Notes: generated by a model not told the origin, from the sequence alone. Shown: positions 18,624 through 28,320, counted from the stretch's first letter. The stretch is 64,000 bases of DNA from CANKHA01 sp963731585 (GCA_963731585.1 CAVSWC010000013.1:558001-622000); one strand, 5' to 3'. Numbers and translations: made by a program.

Positions 18624-20396
18624 TTAGCCGTCTTTCTCGCGCGTGATGCGATCGAGCGCCAATAGCATCATAACGAGAGCGAGCTGAATGAGTGAGGTAG
18701 CCGCCAAGGTGCCCATGTCGCCGGTCTCGTAATAATGCAGCAGCGTCACCGTGAGGGTTTCGATGTCGTCGCGGTAGAGCAGCAGCGGGATCGTCAGATC
18801 GCGCGATGCGATCGCGAACACGATGACGAAAGCAGCGAGCGCACCGCGGCGCAGCAAGGGAGCCAGGATATGGCGAACGGTGCGCAGCCAGGAGCCGCCA
18901 TGCACCCGGGACGACTCCTCGAGCTCCGGGCTGATCTGGTGCACGGCCGACTGCATCGTTGCCGCCCCGAGCGGCAAACCCTTGACGATGAAACCGATGA
19001 TGATGACGAGCGCGGTGCCGTAAAGATTGAATGGCTGCGGCGGCAGCGCCCAGGCCCACAGCAGGGCGAGCCCCATCACCACCCCCGGCAGCGTCCAGGG
19101 CGCCCACGCCATCAATTCGAGCGCGTAGCCGAGCCAGTGCCGCGTGCGCACCCGGATATATCCGACGAGGCCACCGATGATGACGACGGCGAATGCGGCA
19201 AGCGTGGCATAGATGATCGTGTTTTTGAGGCCGTTCAGGGCGCGGTTGTTGTTGATGACGTTCGTCCAGTTCTTCAGCGTCACATACTGCCAGCCATAGA
19301 GCCCGAAGATCTCAAAAAACGAGTTGAACACGATCTGTGCGATCGGGATCACGACCGCCAGCAGGAAATAGATGACGAAGAGCGCGAAGATGCTCCAGCG
19401 CAGCAAGCCGGGCAGGCGCAGCCGCGTCGGCCGGTAGCCTTTCCCGGTCACCACCGTGAACCGCCGCCCGCCGAGTTTGCGCCACTGCACCACAAGCAAC
19501 GCGAATGTCGTCACGATCAGGATCACCGAGAGTGCCGTCGCCGCACCGTATTCCGGCGGGTGGCGGTAAGACAGCATCCGGTAGATCTCGTTGGCGAACA
19601 CGTAAACGCCGCCGGGATTGCCGAACAGCAGCGGGTTCTCAAACGACTCAAGCCCCTGGATGAAGACCAGCAGCGAGATGCTCAGGATCGCCGGCGCCAG
19701 CATCGGGAAGGTGATGGTCATCATTACTTTGAGCTTGCTCGCGCCGCTCGTGGTCGCGGCCTCTTCGTAGGACGCGTCCATTTGCTTGAAGAAGCCGACC
19801 AGCATCAGAAACATGAAGGAGATCGTATTCAGCGAAGAATGGAAGATGAGACCGCCCCAGCCGTAGAGGTTGATGATCGGGCCCTGGGCGCCGAAAAACT
19901 GCTGCGCCAGCTGGTTGATGATTCCGTTCTGCGGGTTGCCGAGCATCAGCCAACCGAACCCGGTCAGCAGGTCCGGGATAAAAAACGGAATCGGTATCAT
20001 CCAGCCCATCAGGCCTGCCGCCGGCACGTTGGTGCGCGCCACCGCCCAGGCGAAGAGCAGGGCGAAGAACAGTGCGATCGCCAGCCGGGAAGCGGAGAAA
20101 ATCATGCTGTTGAGCATGATCGGCAACAGATCCCAGGAACCAAGCCAGACGGCGTAGTTGGCGAGCGTGAAGCTGCCGAGCCGGCCCGGCTGCCCGGTGA
20201 AGAAGCTCGACGTCAGCAATACCGCGAAGGGGTAAAGCACGAGCACCGCGAGAAGCAAGGCAAGCAGCGCATAAAACACCACCGGCGGAATACCGAGCCG
20301 CCCGATCCAGGGTGCTCGAAGCACCCCGATGCCGATCGCTCGCCCAACCCCCGCCTGCTCGCCCGGCGTTGCCGCAGTTACGGCCGGAACGGTCAT
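18624..20396 (-). CDS. ABC transporter permease with duplicated BPD domain (FbpB/AfuB type)
   Basis: The protein has 590 residues with about twelve membrane segments in two homologous halves. Each half ends with an EAA loop that docks the ATPase: ASYEEAATTSGASKLKVMMT near residue 215, and LEESSRVHGGSWLRTVRHIL near residue 510. Such fused permeases serve iron(III), thiamine, polyamine or phosphonate-type importers. The frame is intact. The start overlaps the ATPase gene's stop by four bases (ATGA), which indicates translational coupling. Which substrate is moved is not evident; the co-encoded enolase-family enzyme points to an organic acid rather than iron. Confidence 0.93.
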   Translation of the reverse strand: MTVPAVTAATPGEQAGVGRAIGIGVLRAPWIGRLGIPPVVFYALLALLLAVLVLYPFAVLLTSSFFTGQPGRLGSFTLANYAVWLGSWDLLPIMLNSMIFSASRLAIALFFALLFAWAVARTNVPAAGLMGWMIPIPFFIPDLLTGFGWLMLGNPQNGIINQLAQQFFGAQGPIINLYGWGGLIFHSSLNTISFMFLMLVGFFKQMDASYEEAATTSGASKLKVMMTITFPMLAPAILSISLLVFIQGLESFENPLLFGNPGGVYVFANEIYRMLSYRHPPEYGAATALSVILIVTTFALLVVQWRKLGGRRFTVVTGKGYRPTRLRLPGLLRWSIFALFVIYFLLAVVIPIAQIVFNSFFEIFGLYGWQYVTLKNWTNVINNNRALNGLKNTIIYATLAAFAVVIIGGLVGYIRVRTRHWLGYALELMAWAPWTLPGVVMGLALLWAWALPPQPFNLYGTALVIIIGFIVKGLPLGAATMQSAVHQISPELEESSRVHGGSWLRTVRHILAPLLRRGALAAFVIVFAIASRDLTIPLLLYRDDIETLTVTLLHYYETGDMGTLAATSLIQLALVMMLLALDRITREKDG

Positions 20397-21550
20397 TGCG
20401 GGCTCGGGCGGTAGAGGACCATATCTTCCGGGGCAATCGAGAGCATTACCTCGGATCCGGCCCCAACGGTCACATCGGTCGACGCCTCCACCTTCAGCGA
20501 CGTCGCGTCGTTGATCATCACCAGATACTCCGCACGATTGCCGACGTAAGCGCGTCCAACTACGCGGCCGGCGAGTTGCACGGCGTGTGCCGATCTGCTT
20601 CCGGCTCTTGTGCCGTTCCCGATTTCGACCTTCTCCGGCCGCACGAACAGACTGGCGGCAGGCGTTGCCTTGCCGTTGGTTGTCGCCGTTGCCTTGCGTG
20701 CAGGCTCGGTGCGGATCGAGCTGGACGGGATGTGCACTTCCATCATCCCGGCGCCGGAATGCAGCGTCAACCGCGCGCCGGATGGCTGCCAGTCCACGCC
20801 GCTCGCAACGTCGATCATGTTCCCCTTGCCGATGAACTGCGCGACGAAGCGGGTCGCCGGACGCTCATAGACGTCGATCGGCGTCCCGATCTGCTCGATC
20901 TCGCCGTGGTTCATTACAACCAGCCGGTCCGACAGCGTCAGTGCCTCCTCCTGGTCGTGCGTCACATAGACCGCGGTGAGGCCGATCCGCTGCTGCATGA
21001 TCATCAATTCGAAGCGCATCTGCTCGCGCAGCTTGGCATCGAGATTGGACAATGGCTCATCGAGCAGCAGCAGCGCGGGCTCGAACACCAACGCACGCGC
21101 CAGTGCGACGCGCTGCTGCTGGCCGCCCGAAAGCAAAGTCGATGGCTTGTCGCCGAGCCCGGCCAGCCCGACGAGATCAAGCACTTTATCGACAAGTTCT
21201 CGCCGTGCCGCGCGTGCGACATGCCGCATACGCAACGGATAGGCGATGTTCTCCGCCACCGTCATATGCGGCCAGATCGCGTAGGACTGGAAAACCATTC
21301 CGAGACCGCGCATCTCCGCCGGCACGTCGATGCCGCGCGCGCGGTCATAGACGGTGCGCTCCCCAATACGGATGCTGCCGCCGCTCGGCTCCTCGAGCCC
21401 GGCGATCATGCGCAAAGTGGTGGTCTTGCCGCAGCCGGAGGGACCGAGCAGCGTCAATAACTCGCCGTCAGCCGCCGTGAGCGTCGCGCCGTCGACAGCA
21501 ACCAGCGTCCCGAAGCTCTTGGAGAGGTTGTCGAGCGCGATGTCTGGCAC
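20393..21550 (-). CDS. ABC transporter ATP-binding protein (iron/polyamine importer class)
   Basis: 385 residues. Walker A is LLGPSGCGKTTTLR (about residues 33-46), the Q loop is VFQSYAIWPHMTV, the signature is LLSGGQQQRVALARAL, Walker B is LLLLDEPLSNLDA and the switch histidine is in VTHDQEEALTL. After residue 240 a TOBE regulatory domain follows, as in FbpC/PotA/UgpC. The order of genes is binding protein, ATPase, permease, with a 15-base gap and a 4-base overlap, so all three subunits of one importer are encoded together. Confidence 0.96.
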   Translation of the reverse strand: MPDIALDNLSKSFGTLVAVDGATLTAADGELLTLLGPSGCGKTTTLRMIAGLEEPSGGSIRIGERTVYDRARGIDVPAEMRGLGMVFQSYAIWPHMTVAENIAYPLRMRHVARAARRELVDKVLDLVGLAGLGDKPSTLLSGGQQQRVALARALVFEPALLLLDEPLSNLDAKLREQMRFELMIMQQRIGLTAVYVTHDQEEALTLSDRLVVMNHGEIEQIGTPIDVYERPATRFVAQFIGKGNMIDVASGVDWQPSGARLTLHSGAGMMEVHIPSSSIRTEPARKATATTNGKATPAASLFVRPEKVEIGNGTRAGSRSAHAVQLAGRVVGRAYVGNRAEYLVMINDATSLKVEASTDVTVGAGSEVMLSIAPEDMVLYRPSPQ

Positions 21551-21565
21551 GGTTGTTCCTGGCTG

Positions 21566-22669
21566 TCAGCGGATGCCGAAGACCTTCTCCATCTCCTTGA
21601 AGAAGAAGTTCGGCTGGTCGAGTTGCTCGTCGGGGATGCGCGGCATCAGCGTCACCCCGGCCAGGCTCATCTCCGGGATAGGGGACTTGATGTCAGGATG
21701 CGGTATAGGCCGGCCCTGATTGGTCCATAACTGCATCTGCTCCACCTCGTAGAGCCAGGTGATGAACACCTTGGCGGCGTTTGGGTTCGGTGCGCCATTG
21801 ATGAGCGCTATCGAAGATGGGGTCCAGGCCAGCCCCTCCTTCGGAACGACCCACGCCAGCGGCGCGCCCTTCGGCAAATTCTCGAAGAAATCGCCGCGGC
21901 CGGAGAATCCGATAGCGAACTGACCGCGGACCACGGCGTCGCGGATCACATTGGAGCCGCCCGACAAAATGAACGGCTCGACGGTGCCCTTGAGCTTCAC
22001 AATATAGTCCGGTCCCAGCCCCCGCGTGTTCTGGATGCCGAGCATGTGCCAGGCACCGCCTCCCGACGAACGGGGGTCGCGAATTGCCACCTTGCCCTTG
22101 AACTTCGGATTGATGACGTCCCAATAGGAACTGATCTCCTTCGGATCGACCAGGTTGGGATTGACCACCAGCCCCTGTGCGCTGACGTGCGTCGGCCACC
22201 AGAAACCCGCCGGTTCGACGACGAATGCCTCTCTGCTGATACGGTCAAGCTCAGGCGCCGGCGGCTTCCATTTGACAAGGGCGTCGAGCCTATGCAGCTC
22301 CAGCATGTATTGATCGTTGCCCTCGAAAATATCGGCTACGACACGGCCCACCGAAATCTCGGTGCGGATGCGGTCAACCAGCTTGCGCAGCTCAGACGTC
22401 AGAGGCTTGATCTTGATGCCGAACCGCTTCTCGAATTTTGCCTGGCCGCCATTCTGTAGGAAGTCGCGGGTGGTCGTCCCGGAGTAGAGATTGACGGCAC
22501 CCTCTTTTAGCGCCGTATTGATGACGGCGGGCCCAAGCGCCTTGGCGACGGGATCGTCGGCGAGTTCCGCCGGCAGTCGGCCTTGCGCGGCCGCCGGCAG
22601 CATGACAAGCCAGCCTGTAAGCAAAGCGGCGCCAAGACTTGCAGATGCGGCAGACATGATTCTGAGCAT
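21566..22669 (-). CDS. ABC transporter substrate-binding protein (family 1, first gene of operon)
   Basis: 367 residues with GGAGGATCTC before the ATG at 22669. A signal peptide (MSAASASLGAALLTGWLVML) ends near PAAAQG. Body motifs include NLYSGTTTRDFLQNGGQAKF and VADIFEGNDQYMLELHRLDA, characteristic of Fe/polyamine-type binding proteins, and WEPT-like pocket residues are not obvious. It opens the minus-strand operon of ATPase, permease, enolase-family enzyme, CapA-like protein and a second binding protein. The promoter should lie in the 285-base divergent gap to the plus-strand gene at 22955. Confidence 0.9.
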   Translation of the reverse strand: MLRIMSAASASLGAALLTGWLVMLPAAAQGRLPAELADDPVAKALGPAVINTALKEGAVNLYSGTTTRDFLQNGGQAKFEKRFGIKIKPLTSELRKLVDRIRTEISVGRVVADIFEGNDQYMLELHRLDALVKWKPPAPELDRISREAFVVEPAGFWWPTHVSAQGLVVNPNLVDPKEISSYWDVINPKFKGKVAIRDPRSSGGGAWHMLGIQNTRGLGPDYIVKLKGTVEPFILSGGSNVIRDAVVRGQFAIGFSGRGDFFENLPKGAPLAWVVPKEGLAWTPSSIALINGAPNPNAAKVFITWLYEVEQMQLWTNQGRPIPHPDIKSPIPEMSLAGVTLMPRIPDEQLDQPNFFFKEMEKVFGIR

Positions 22670-22954
22670 GAGATCCTCCCGCCGTCGCTCTTACGGCATC
22701 TGGTGAGGATCCTTATTCGTCGGCGCCCTCACTCGCGAAGAATTAGAACAGAAATGAAATGGCCCCGCCAGTCCCTGTGCGTCCGGACTGGAATGGTGCA
22801 GTGTGAGCCAGGAGTGGTGACGAGAAAGTACGGCCGAACGCGCAAATGTGACCAAGTCGATTGACAATTCGGGAGCCGCAAATAGGCTTTCAAAAATGTA
22901 AGAAAATGGCTTTGGCGGCAGAGGCCGTTCATGGCAGCACGAGGAGGGAAATCG

Positions 22955-23987
22955 ATGCTGAGGAGTATGTTGCGAACGCTGTCACTCGCGGCGCTTACCT
23001 TCTGCCTGTTGCTCTCACCGAGCTTTGCCCAGGAGGACTTCTACCGCGGTAAAAGCATAAAGCTTATTGTCGGCGGGTCCCCCACAGGCGGGTACAATCT
23101 GAATGCGCGGACGCTTGCGCGGTATATGCCAAAGCATATACCCGGGAAATCCCAATATTATTGTCGTAAACATGCCGGCGGGTAACGGTATCGCGGCCAC
23201 CAATCATTTGTACAACATCGCCGATAAGGACGGAACGGTGTTCGGTTTGTTCAACCGCTATACCGTCTTGCTGCCCATTCTCGGCAACGAGCAGGCGAGA
23301 TACAAATCCGAGGAGTTCAATTGGCTCGGCACCACCGCGAGCTATACCGATAACGCTTATCTTTTTGTCATTCGCGCCAAGCTTCCGCAAACGGATGTCG
23401 AGGCGATGCGAAAGGCTAACCCGCCACTAAACGTGGGAAATATTGGCGCATCGCCAATCGAGGTGATCAACGAAGCGCTCGGGCTGAATTTGAAGATCAT
23501 CCATGGTTACACCGGAGATAATCTCGACATTGCGTTCGAAAATGGCGAAGTAGACGGACACACCATTGGCTATCAGAACTTGCTTGCGCGGAAGCCGTAT
23601 TGGCTTGAGAAGAACATCGCACGCCCGATGATTCAGTTCGGGCGCTCGGGCAGGCATCCGGAGTTGGCAGACGTGCCAACGGCGCGCGAGCTCGCCAAGA
23701 CCCCAGAACAGCTCGCGATGATCGAATTCGTCGAGGCTCCTCTGATGATCGGCTATCCTTTCGCGCTGCCGCCTGGTGTGCCGGCGGATCGCGTGGCGAT
23801 CATGCAAAAGGCCTTCCAGGACACCATGAACGATCCGGAGTTTCAGGCGGAAATGATCAGACAGAAGCTGGAGTTCACGCCGAAAGACGGAAAAACGATC
23901 GCAGAATTAGTGGCCCAACTGGCGAAGACCCCGGAACCCGTCATCAAGCGCTACAAGGCTCTCGTCGCCGACAGGTCCCCTGGCTGA
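22955..23987 (+). CDS. TctC/Bug-like periplasmic binding protein, one +1 frame break
   Basis: GAGGAGGGAAATCG precedes the ATG at 22955. A signal peptide (LSLAALTFCLLLSPSFAQ) leads to EDFYRGKSIKLIVGGSPTGG, the orphan TctC-like signature. Homology switches frame at about 23143: dropping one base in the CCCGGG run gives KHIPGNPNIIVVNMPAGNG and the rest follows to 23987, with LNLKIIHGYTGDNLDIAFENG and ALPPGVPADRVAIMQKAF. About 344 residues. It is the first gene of a plus-strand group with a bicupin and an HCHL-like crotonase, so it may deliver an aromatic acid such as a hydroxycinnamate. No membrane subunits are adjacent. Confidence 0.85.
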
Positions 23988-24073
23988 GGGTTGCGACTGC
24001 TCATGGGCGCTGCCGCAGGCGATTGGCCAGTAAGGCAGCCGCAGACAGCACGTGAGGGAGGAGGAAGTGAACA

Positions 24074-25309
24074 ATGCATGACACCACCAGCCCAGATCAC
24101 TGGCATGAGCCGAGCGGCAACCAGAAGGCAGGCCTTGGCACGTTCAAGCGCGTCACCACGCCCTACGACAAGTTCATGGAGGAGCAGGAGATACCAATCG
24201 TCCGCGCGGTCGGCGTCAGCAAGGTGCAGGACCTTCCGCTCAAGCCATGGAAGCGGATGGGCGGCAAGGGATCATTCATCCAGCTCTGGGGCACCGAGGG
24301 CCTGTGGGGCTCTTATGTGGTCGAAGTGCCCGGCGCCGGTGCGCTGAATGTCGAGAAGCATCTGTATGAAGAGCAATATTTGGTCGTCGAGGGGCGCGGC
24401 ACCACGGAAGTCTGGCAGGAGGATGGAAAGAAGCACGTGTTCGAATGGCAGAAAGGATCGCTCTTTGCGATTCCGTTGAACACCTACCACCGCATCGTAA
24501 ATGCCTCATCTTCGCCGGCGCTTCTGCTTGGCGGCACGACCGCGCCACCGGCGATGAATCTCTATGACAACAATGATTTCCTCTTCAACAACAGCTACGT
24601 GTTCACCGATCGCTTTGACGGCAGCCAGGACTACTTTAAGCCGAAGGAGGATCTTGCGCCCGATCCGGTGCGCGGCCTGGCGATGCGCCGCACCAACATC
24701 GTTCCTGACATCGTCAAATGCGAGCTGCCGCTCGATAACCGACGCTCACCGGGATATCGCCGCATCGAGCCGCATATGGCGGGCAACCGCTTTTATATGT
24801 GGATCGGGCAGCACGAAACCGGGCGCTATTCGAAGGCGCACCGGCATGGCTCCGCCGCTGTGCTCATTTGCGTCAAGGGCAAGGGCTATACCTATACTTG
24901 GCCATCGGAGATCGGGCCCACGCCCTGGCGGGATGGCAAGGCCGACCAGGTCTTCCGCGTCGACTACGAGCCGGTTGGTATGGTCAGTGCCGCGCCAATG
25001 AGCGGGGACTGGTTCCACCAGCATTTCGGCACGAGCAAGGAAGCCCTGCGACTGACGGCCTGGTTCGGCGCCAACAACTCACGCTCACGCAAGCCCGGCC
25101 GTCCGGGCGAGAAGCAGAAGGATTTGGGCGCAATCGATATCAGAGACGGGGGCTCCGCGATCCCGTATGACGAAGAGGATGCGTATATCCGGGAGGAATA
25201 TGAGGCGACGCTCGCCAAAGAGGGCGCGGTTTCCCGGATGGAGGGCTGGCTTTACGAGAAACCGAAACCGGGCGAGGATCGGCCGATGATGGATTTTGTC
25301 GGCCTTTAG
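24074..25309 (+). CDS. Bicupin protein (paralogue of 45586-46716)
   Basis: 411 residues, two cupin domains. Cupin 1 has LYEEQYLVVEGRGTTEVW and IPLNTYHRIVN (motifs 1 and 2); its motif 1 has HLY where HxH is usual, so one metal ligand may be missing. Cupin 2 has KAHRHGSAAVLICVKGKGY and a late WFHQHFGTS, giving a complete histidine set. The architecture resembles gentisate 1,2-dioxygenase-type bicupins, but it is longer and I cannot assign the substrate. AGGAGGAAG lies about nine bases before the ATG. It is placed between an orphan binding protein and an HCHL-like enzyme. A close paralogue sits next to the Rieske oxygenase at 45586, linking both to aromatic metabolism by inference. Confidence 0.85.
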   Translation: MHDTTSPDHWHEPSGNQKAGLGTFKRVTTPYDKFMEEQEIPIVRAVGVSKVQDLPLKPWKRMGGKGSFIQLWGTEGLWGSYVVEVPGAGALNVEKHLYEEQYLVVEGRGTTEVWQEDGKKHVFEWQKGSLFAIPLNTYHRIVNASSSPALLLGGTTAPPAMNLYDNNDFLFNNSYVFTDRFDGSQDYFKPKEDLAPDPVRGLAMRRTNIVPDIVKCELPLDNRRSPGYRRIEPHMAGNRFYMWIGQHETGRYSKAHRHGSAAVLICVKGKGYTYTWPSEIGPTPWRDGKADQVFRVDYEPVGMVSAAPMSGDWFHQHFGTSKEALRLTAWFGANNSRSRKPGRPGEKQKDLGAIDIRDGGSAIPYDEEDAYIREEYEATLAKEGAVSRMEGWLYEKPKPGEDRPMMDFVGL

Positions 25310-25363
25310 ACGCCGCCTCATGTAAGGTGCGCTTGAATACATCAAGAATAATCGGAGGCATTA

Positions 25364-26227
25364 ATGAGCGACAGCGCGATAGCAAAGCGGCAAGCGGCGC
25401 CGGCGGCGGCAATAGAGCTTGAGAACGTGAAGATTGAGCGCGACGGCGCGACCACCTTTATTATTTTGAATCGGCCCGAAAAACGAAACGCGATGAGCCC
25501 GCAGCTCCATGTTGATATGGGAGATGCGCTCGATTGGGCGGAGATGGACGACCAGACCAAGGTCGTCGTGATCACGGGGGCGGGCGGTAACTTCTGCGCG
25601 GGACAGGATCTTAAACTCTATTTTCGCGGGACGGAGAACGATCCAAAGGCGCGCGCCAAGGCGCGAAGGGCTGCGCAATCATGGCGCTGGGAACGTCTCT
25701 CAACATTTCCGAAGCCGACGATCGCGATGGTGCACGGCTATTGTTTCGGCGGCGCCTTCACCCCGGTGATTGCCTGCGATTTCGCGTTTGCCGCAGATGA
25801 CGCCACCTTCGGTTTGTCTGAAGTCAATTGGGGCATCATTCCAGGCGGTCTCGTCGCCTGGGCCGTGACGGAAGTCATGGGATATCGGGACGCCCTTTAT
25901 TACGCAGTCACCGGCGACAAATTTTCTGGCAAGGAAGCCGCGGCGATGAAGTTCGTGAACCGGTCGTTCCCGGCCGAGCAGCTGCGTGAGGAGACGCTGG
26001 CATTTGCACGCAAGTTGGAAATCAAGAGCCCGCAGGCCATCCGCTATACCAAGGAGTGCATCAGAACCGTCCGCCGGATGTCGAAAGAACAGGCGGCGGA
26101 CTACCTGAACTGCAAAAGCGACGCGCTTAAGCACGTGGACCCGGAGGGTGGCCGTCAGAAGGCGATGAAACAGTTTCTCGACGATAAGACTTTCAAGCCC
26201 GGGCATGGTGACTTTAAGCGAGAATGA
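25364..26227 (+). CDS. Crotonase-family enzyme resembling p-hydroxycinnamoyl-CoA hydratase/lyase
   Basis: 287 residues; GGAGGCATTA precedes the start. The sequence tracks hydroxycinnamoyl-CoA hydratase-lyase (HCHL), which turns feruloyl- or coumaroyl-CoA into vanillin or 4-hydroxybenzaldehyde plus acetyl-CoA: LNRPEKRNAMSP, AGQDLKLYFRG, KPTIAMVHGYCFGGAF, FGLSEVNWGIIPGG and EGGRQKAMKQFLDDK. The catalytic glutamate (E153) and the tyrosine equivalent to HCHL Tyr75 (Y86) are kept. From memory of the Pseudomonas enzyme, Ser123 corresponds to T133, and Tyr239, which contacts the phenol, corresponds to N249. The substrate ring may therefore differ, and a plain enoyl-CoA hydratase is possible. Confidence 0.82.
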   Translation: MSDSAIAKRQAAPAAAIELENVKIERDGATTFIILNRPEKRNAMSPQLHVDMGDALDWAEMDDQTKVVVITGAGGNFCAGQDLKLYFRGTENDPKARAKARRAAQSWRWERLSTFPKPTIAMVHGYCFGGAFTPVIACDFAFAADDATFGLSEVNWGIIPGGLVAWAVTEVMGYRDALYYAVTGDKFSGKEAAAMKFVNRSFPAEQLREETLAFARKLEIKSPQAIRYTKECIRTVRRMSKEQAADYLNCKSDALKHVDPEGGRQKAMKQFLDDKTFKPGHGDFKRE

Positions 26228-26462
26228 ATGCGGTAAAGCGGCGGCCTCGCAGTCATATCACGGGATACGGCATGGGTTATGAGAGCGTCGATAAGCGCCG
26301 CAGCACGAGCAGATGGAGATAGCGGTCATGCGCTGCTTAACCCGCGTAGCATCGTCATCCTTGGGCGACGGACCTGCTGCGGCAGAAGGGCGGCATCGTG
26401 CTGGACGCGCTGGGGTGCTAAACGACCAACGTTCCGCCAAATGAATTCCGGCACGGCGTTCG

Positions 26463-27236
26463 TCAGACCCGCTTTACGAAATCGGAATAATCGAGCTTCG
26501 GCCGGGGATAAGTGATCGCGCTCTGCGTCATGCCGAACGCCACGCACATCTCGGCGAAGCGGATGCCGATCGCCTTGGTGTTGAGCACTTGCACGCCGGT
26601 GGCCTTGGCGAGATCATCGGGGTCGACGACGTAAGGGATGAGCGCGCCTCCAAGCGGCAGGATGATCTCCGCCCCGCTATCGTCGACCAGCGACCGGATG
26701 AGCCGTTCGGTGATGCCGAAGATCTCGTCCTTGCGCTCTTTTATGTCCTTGCCGTAGACGCCGATCGGCTTGATATCGGAGACGAAGCGATCGAGGCCAT
26801 AGCTGCGCAGGATGCGCCAGGTATAGGGAACATGCGGCGCCAGCGGCACGGTGATGCCCACCTTGTCGGCAAGCGTCAGCGCGGCGTGCATCGAGGTTCG
26901 CAACAGGCCGATCACGGGGATGTCCACCGCCAGCCGACCGCCGTCGACGCCGGGATCGAAGGTGTTGCTGGAGATCACCGCATTATAGCCGTTCTGCGCC
27001 GCCCAGAAAATTTTCCGAATAATGCTTGGGGCCTCCATCATGTGATGCAGGCCGTTCAGCGCGCTTTGCTTGCCGATCGTGTCGAATAGCTGGGACCCCT
27101 CGTAATCGTCGGGGAAGCCAATCTCCACTTTGGTGCCGGGCGACGCGTAGCCGTTGAGCTGGGCCTCGATCGTGGCCACGTCATAGGCCTGATTCTTCGG
27201 CGCCTGGTTTAGGAACAGGATGCGCGTGGCCTTCAT
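26463..27236 (-). CDS. Asp/Glu/hydantoin racemase family protein lacking the active-site cysteines
   Basis: 257 residues. The opening ILFLNQAPKNQAYDVATIE, the segment YNAVISSNTFDPGVDGGR and the later EIILPLGGALIPY follow the hydantoin/aspartate racemase superfamily, where two cysteines at these two places exchange the alpha proton. Here the positions are T92 (or N91) and G197, so neither cysteine is present; the only cysteine is in AEMCVAFGM. A racemase or maleate-isomerase mechanism is therefore unlikely, and a lyase or binding role should be considered. The gene overlaps the upstream binding-protein gene by four bases (ATGA), as the last member of the operon from 31221. Confidence 0.8.
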   Translation of the reverse strand: MKATRILFLNQAPKNQAYDVATIEAQLNGYASPGTKVEIGFPDDYEGSQLFDTIGKQSALNGLHHMMEAPSIIRKIFWAAQNGYNAVISSNTFDPGVDGGRLAVDIPVIGLLRTSMHAALTLADKVGITVPLAPHVPYTWRILRSYGLDRFVSDIKPIGVYGKDIKERKDEIFGITERLIRSLVDDSGAEIILPLGGALIPYVVDPDDLAKATGVQVLNTKAIGIRFAEMCVAFGMTQSAITYPRPKLDYSDFVKRV

Positions 27237-28256
27237 TTCGTCATCTCGCGCATCTTCTCCACTATCTCCTCCGGCGTGCTCATCAGATCGGCGATGAGCT
27301 TTTCCAGTTCACGGCCCGATACATAGGTCATTTCCATCCCTTGCTTTTTCGCTTCGTCGAGCAATTCCGGATCCTTGAGCGTGGCGGCAAGGGCTTGGCG
27401 CAAGGCTTCGACCCGCTCTTTCGGCACGTTCGGAGGCGCCACGATCGGCCGGCCGAATTCAACGCTCGAGGTATAGAGCGGCGAGAATCCTTCGGTGTTC
27501 CTCCGACTTGACGAATTCGAACACCGAGGGCGCATTCAGACTATCCACCGGCTGCCGTTCGGTGTTGAACAGCACTTTCAGCTTGCCGGATTCGAACCAT
27601 TCAGGACGGCTGCCACGCAGCGAGCTGAGCGACTGACAGATGCCCTGCACCTCGCCGCGTTCCATGGCCAGCAGGATCGCCTGGGAGTTGCCGTAGCCCT
27701 CGACCAACTTGAACTTCATTCCAAGCAGGCGTGACAGCAGCGTAGGCGTGTTGCTGACCGCGGTGCCGGCGCCCGCGCCGCCCACCAGCAATTCGTGCTG
27801 AAACAGATCCTGCGCCTTTTGCACCGGCGCGCCCTCGATCGCGACGCAGACGCGGTTGGTCAGTTCCGGGCTGCCCAGCCAGTTGAACTTGAGCGGATCG
27901 AAGCGCACGCCCTCTTTCTTGACCAGCGCATCGTTCGGCAAATTGCGGCCGATCATGCCGATCACCGTGCCGTCCTGCGCCGCCGCGGTAAAGAGGTGGT
28001 TGGTCGCGATGATCTGGCCACCGCCCGGCATGTTCTGTGGAATGATGGTCGGGCTGCCCGGGATGTATTTGCCGAGGTAGCGGGCGATCAGCCGGGACCA
28101 TTGGTCATAATCCCCGCCAGTGGCGGATGAGATGATGAACCGGACCTGTTTTCCGCGGTAAAACTCTTCGACTGGGTTTGCCGTCACAGGCGCCCAAAAC
28201 GCCGCCAGCATCGGAGCCGCCGCGACAGCGGCCTTGAGCATTATTCTCAAGTGCAT
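27233..28256 (-). CDS. TctC/Bug-like periplasmic binding protein, one +1 frame break
   Basis: Signal peptide MLKAAVAAAPMLAAFWAPVTA, then EEFYRGKQVRFIISSATGGD and PQNMPGGGQIIATNHLF mark the orphan TctC-like subfamily. The frame runs to about 27482 (VKSEEHRRIL). The remainder (LYTSSVEFGRPIVAPPNVPK to EKMREMTK) continues after removal of one base. About 340 residues. The ATG at 28256 directly abuts GGGAGG; a TTG at 28250, six bases after GGAGG, is an alternative start. It lies between MmgE/PrpD and the racemase-family gene, so its ligand is probably the substrate of that pathway, a polycarboxylate by inference. Confidence 0.85.
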
Positions 28257-28320
28257 CCTCCCTCATTCGTATTGTTGGCCGGATATTAACTGGAACGGGA
28301 AGGGGTGCAAGCTTGCCGGC

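Noticed and set aside
16072..19107. A 1011-codon open frame on the minus strand
   Set aside because: It joins CapA, the first part of the enolase-family gene and a piece antiparallel to nothing useful, only because one extra base near 18000 removes the real boundary. Ribosome sites at 17445 and 18609 and homology show separate genes.
18735..20414. A 559-codon open frame on the plus strand
   Set aside because: It is antisense to the fused permease and rich in His, Arg, Gln and Asp, as expected of the complement of a membrane protein gene. It has no family motif.
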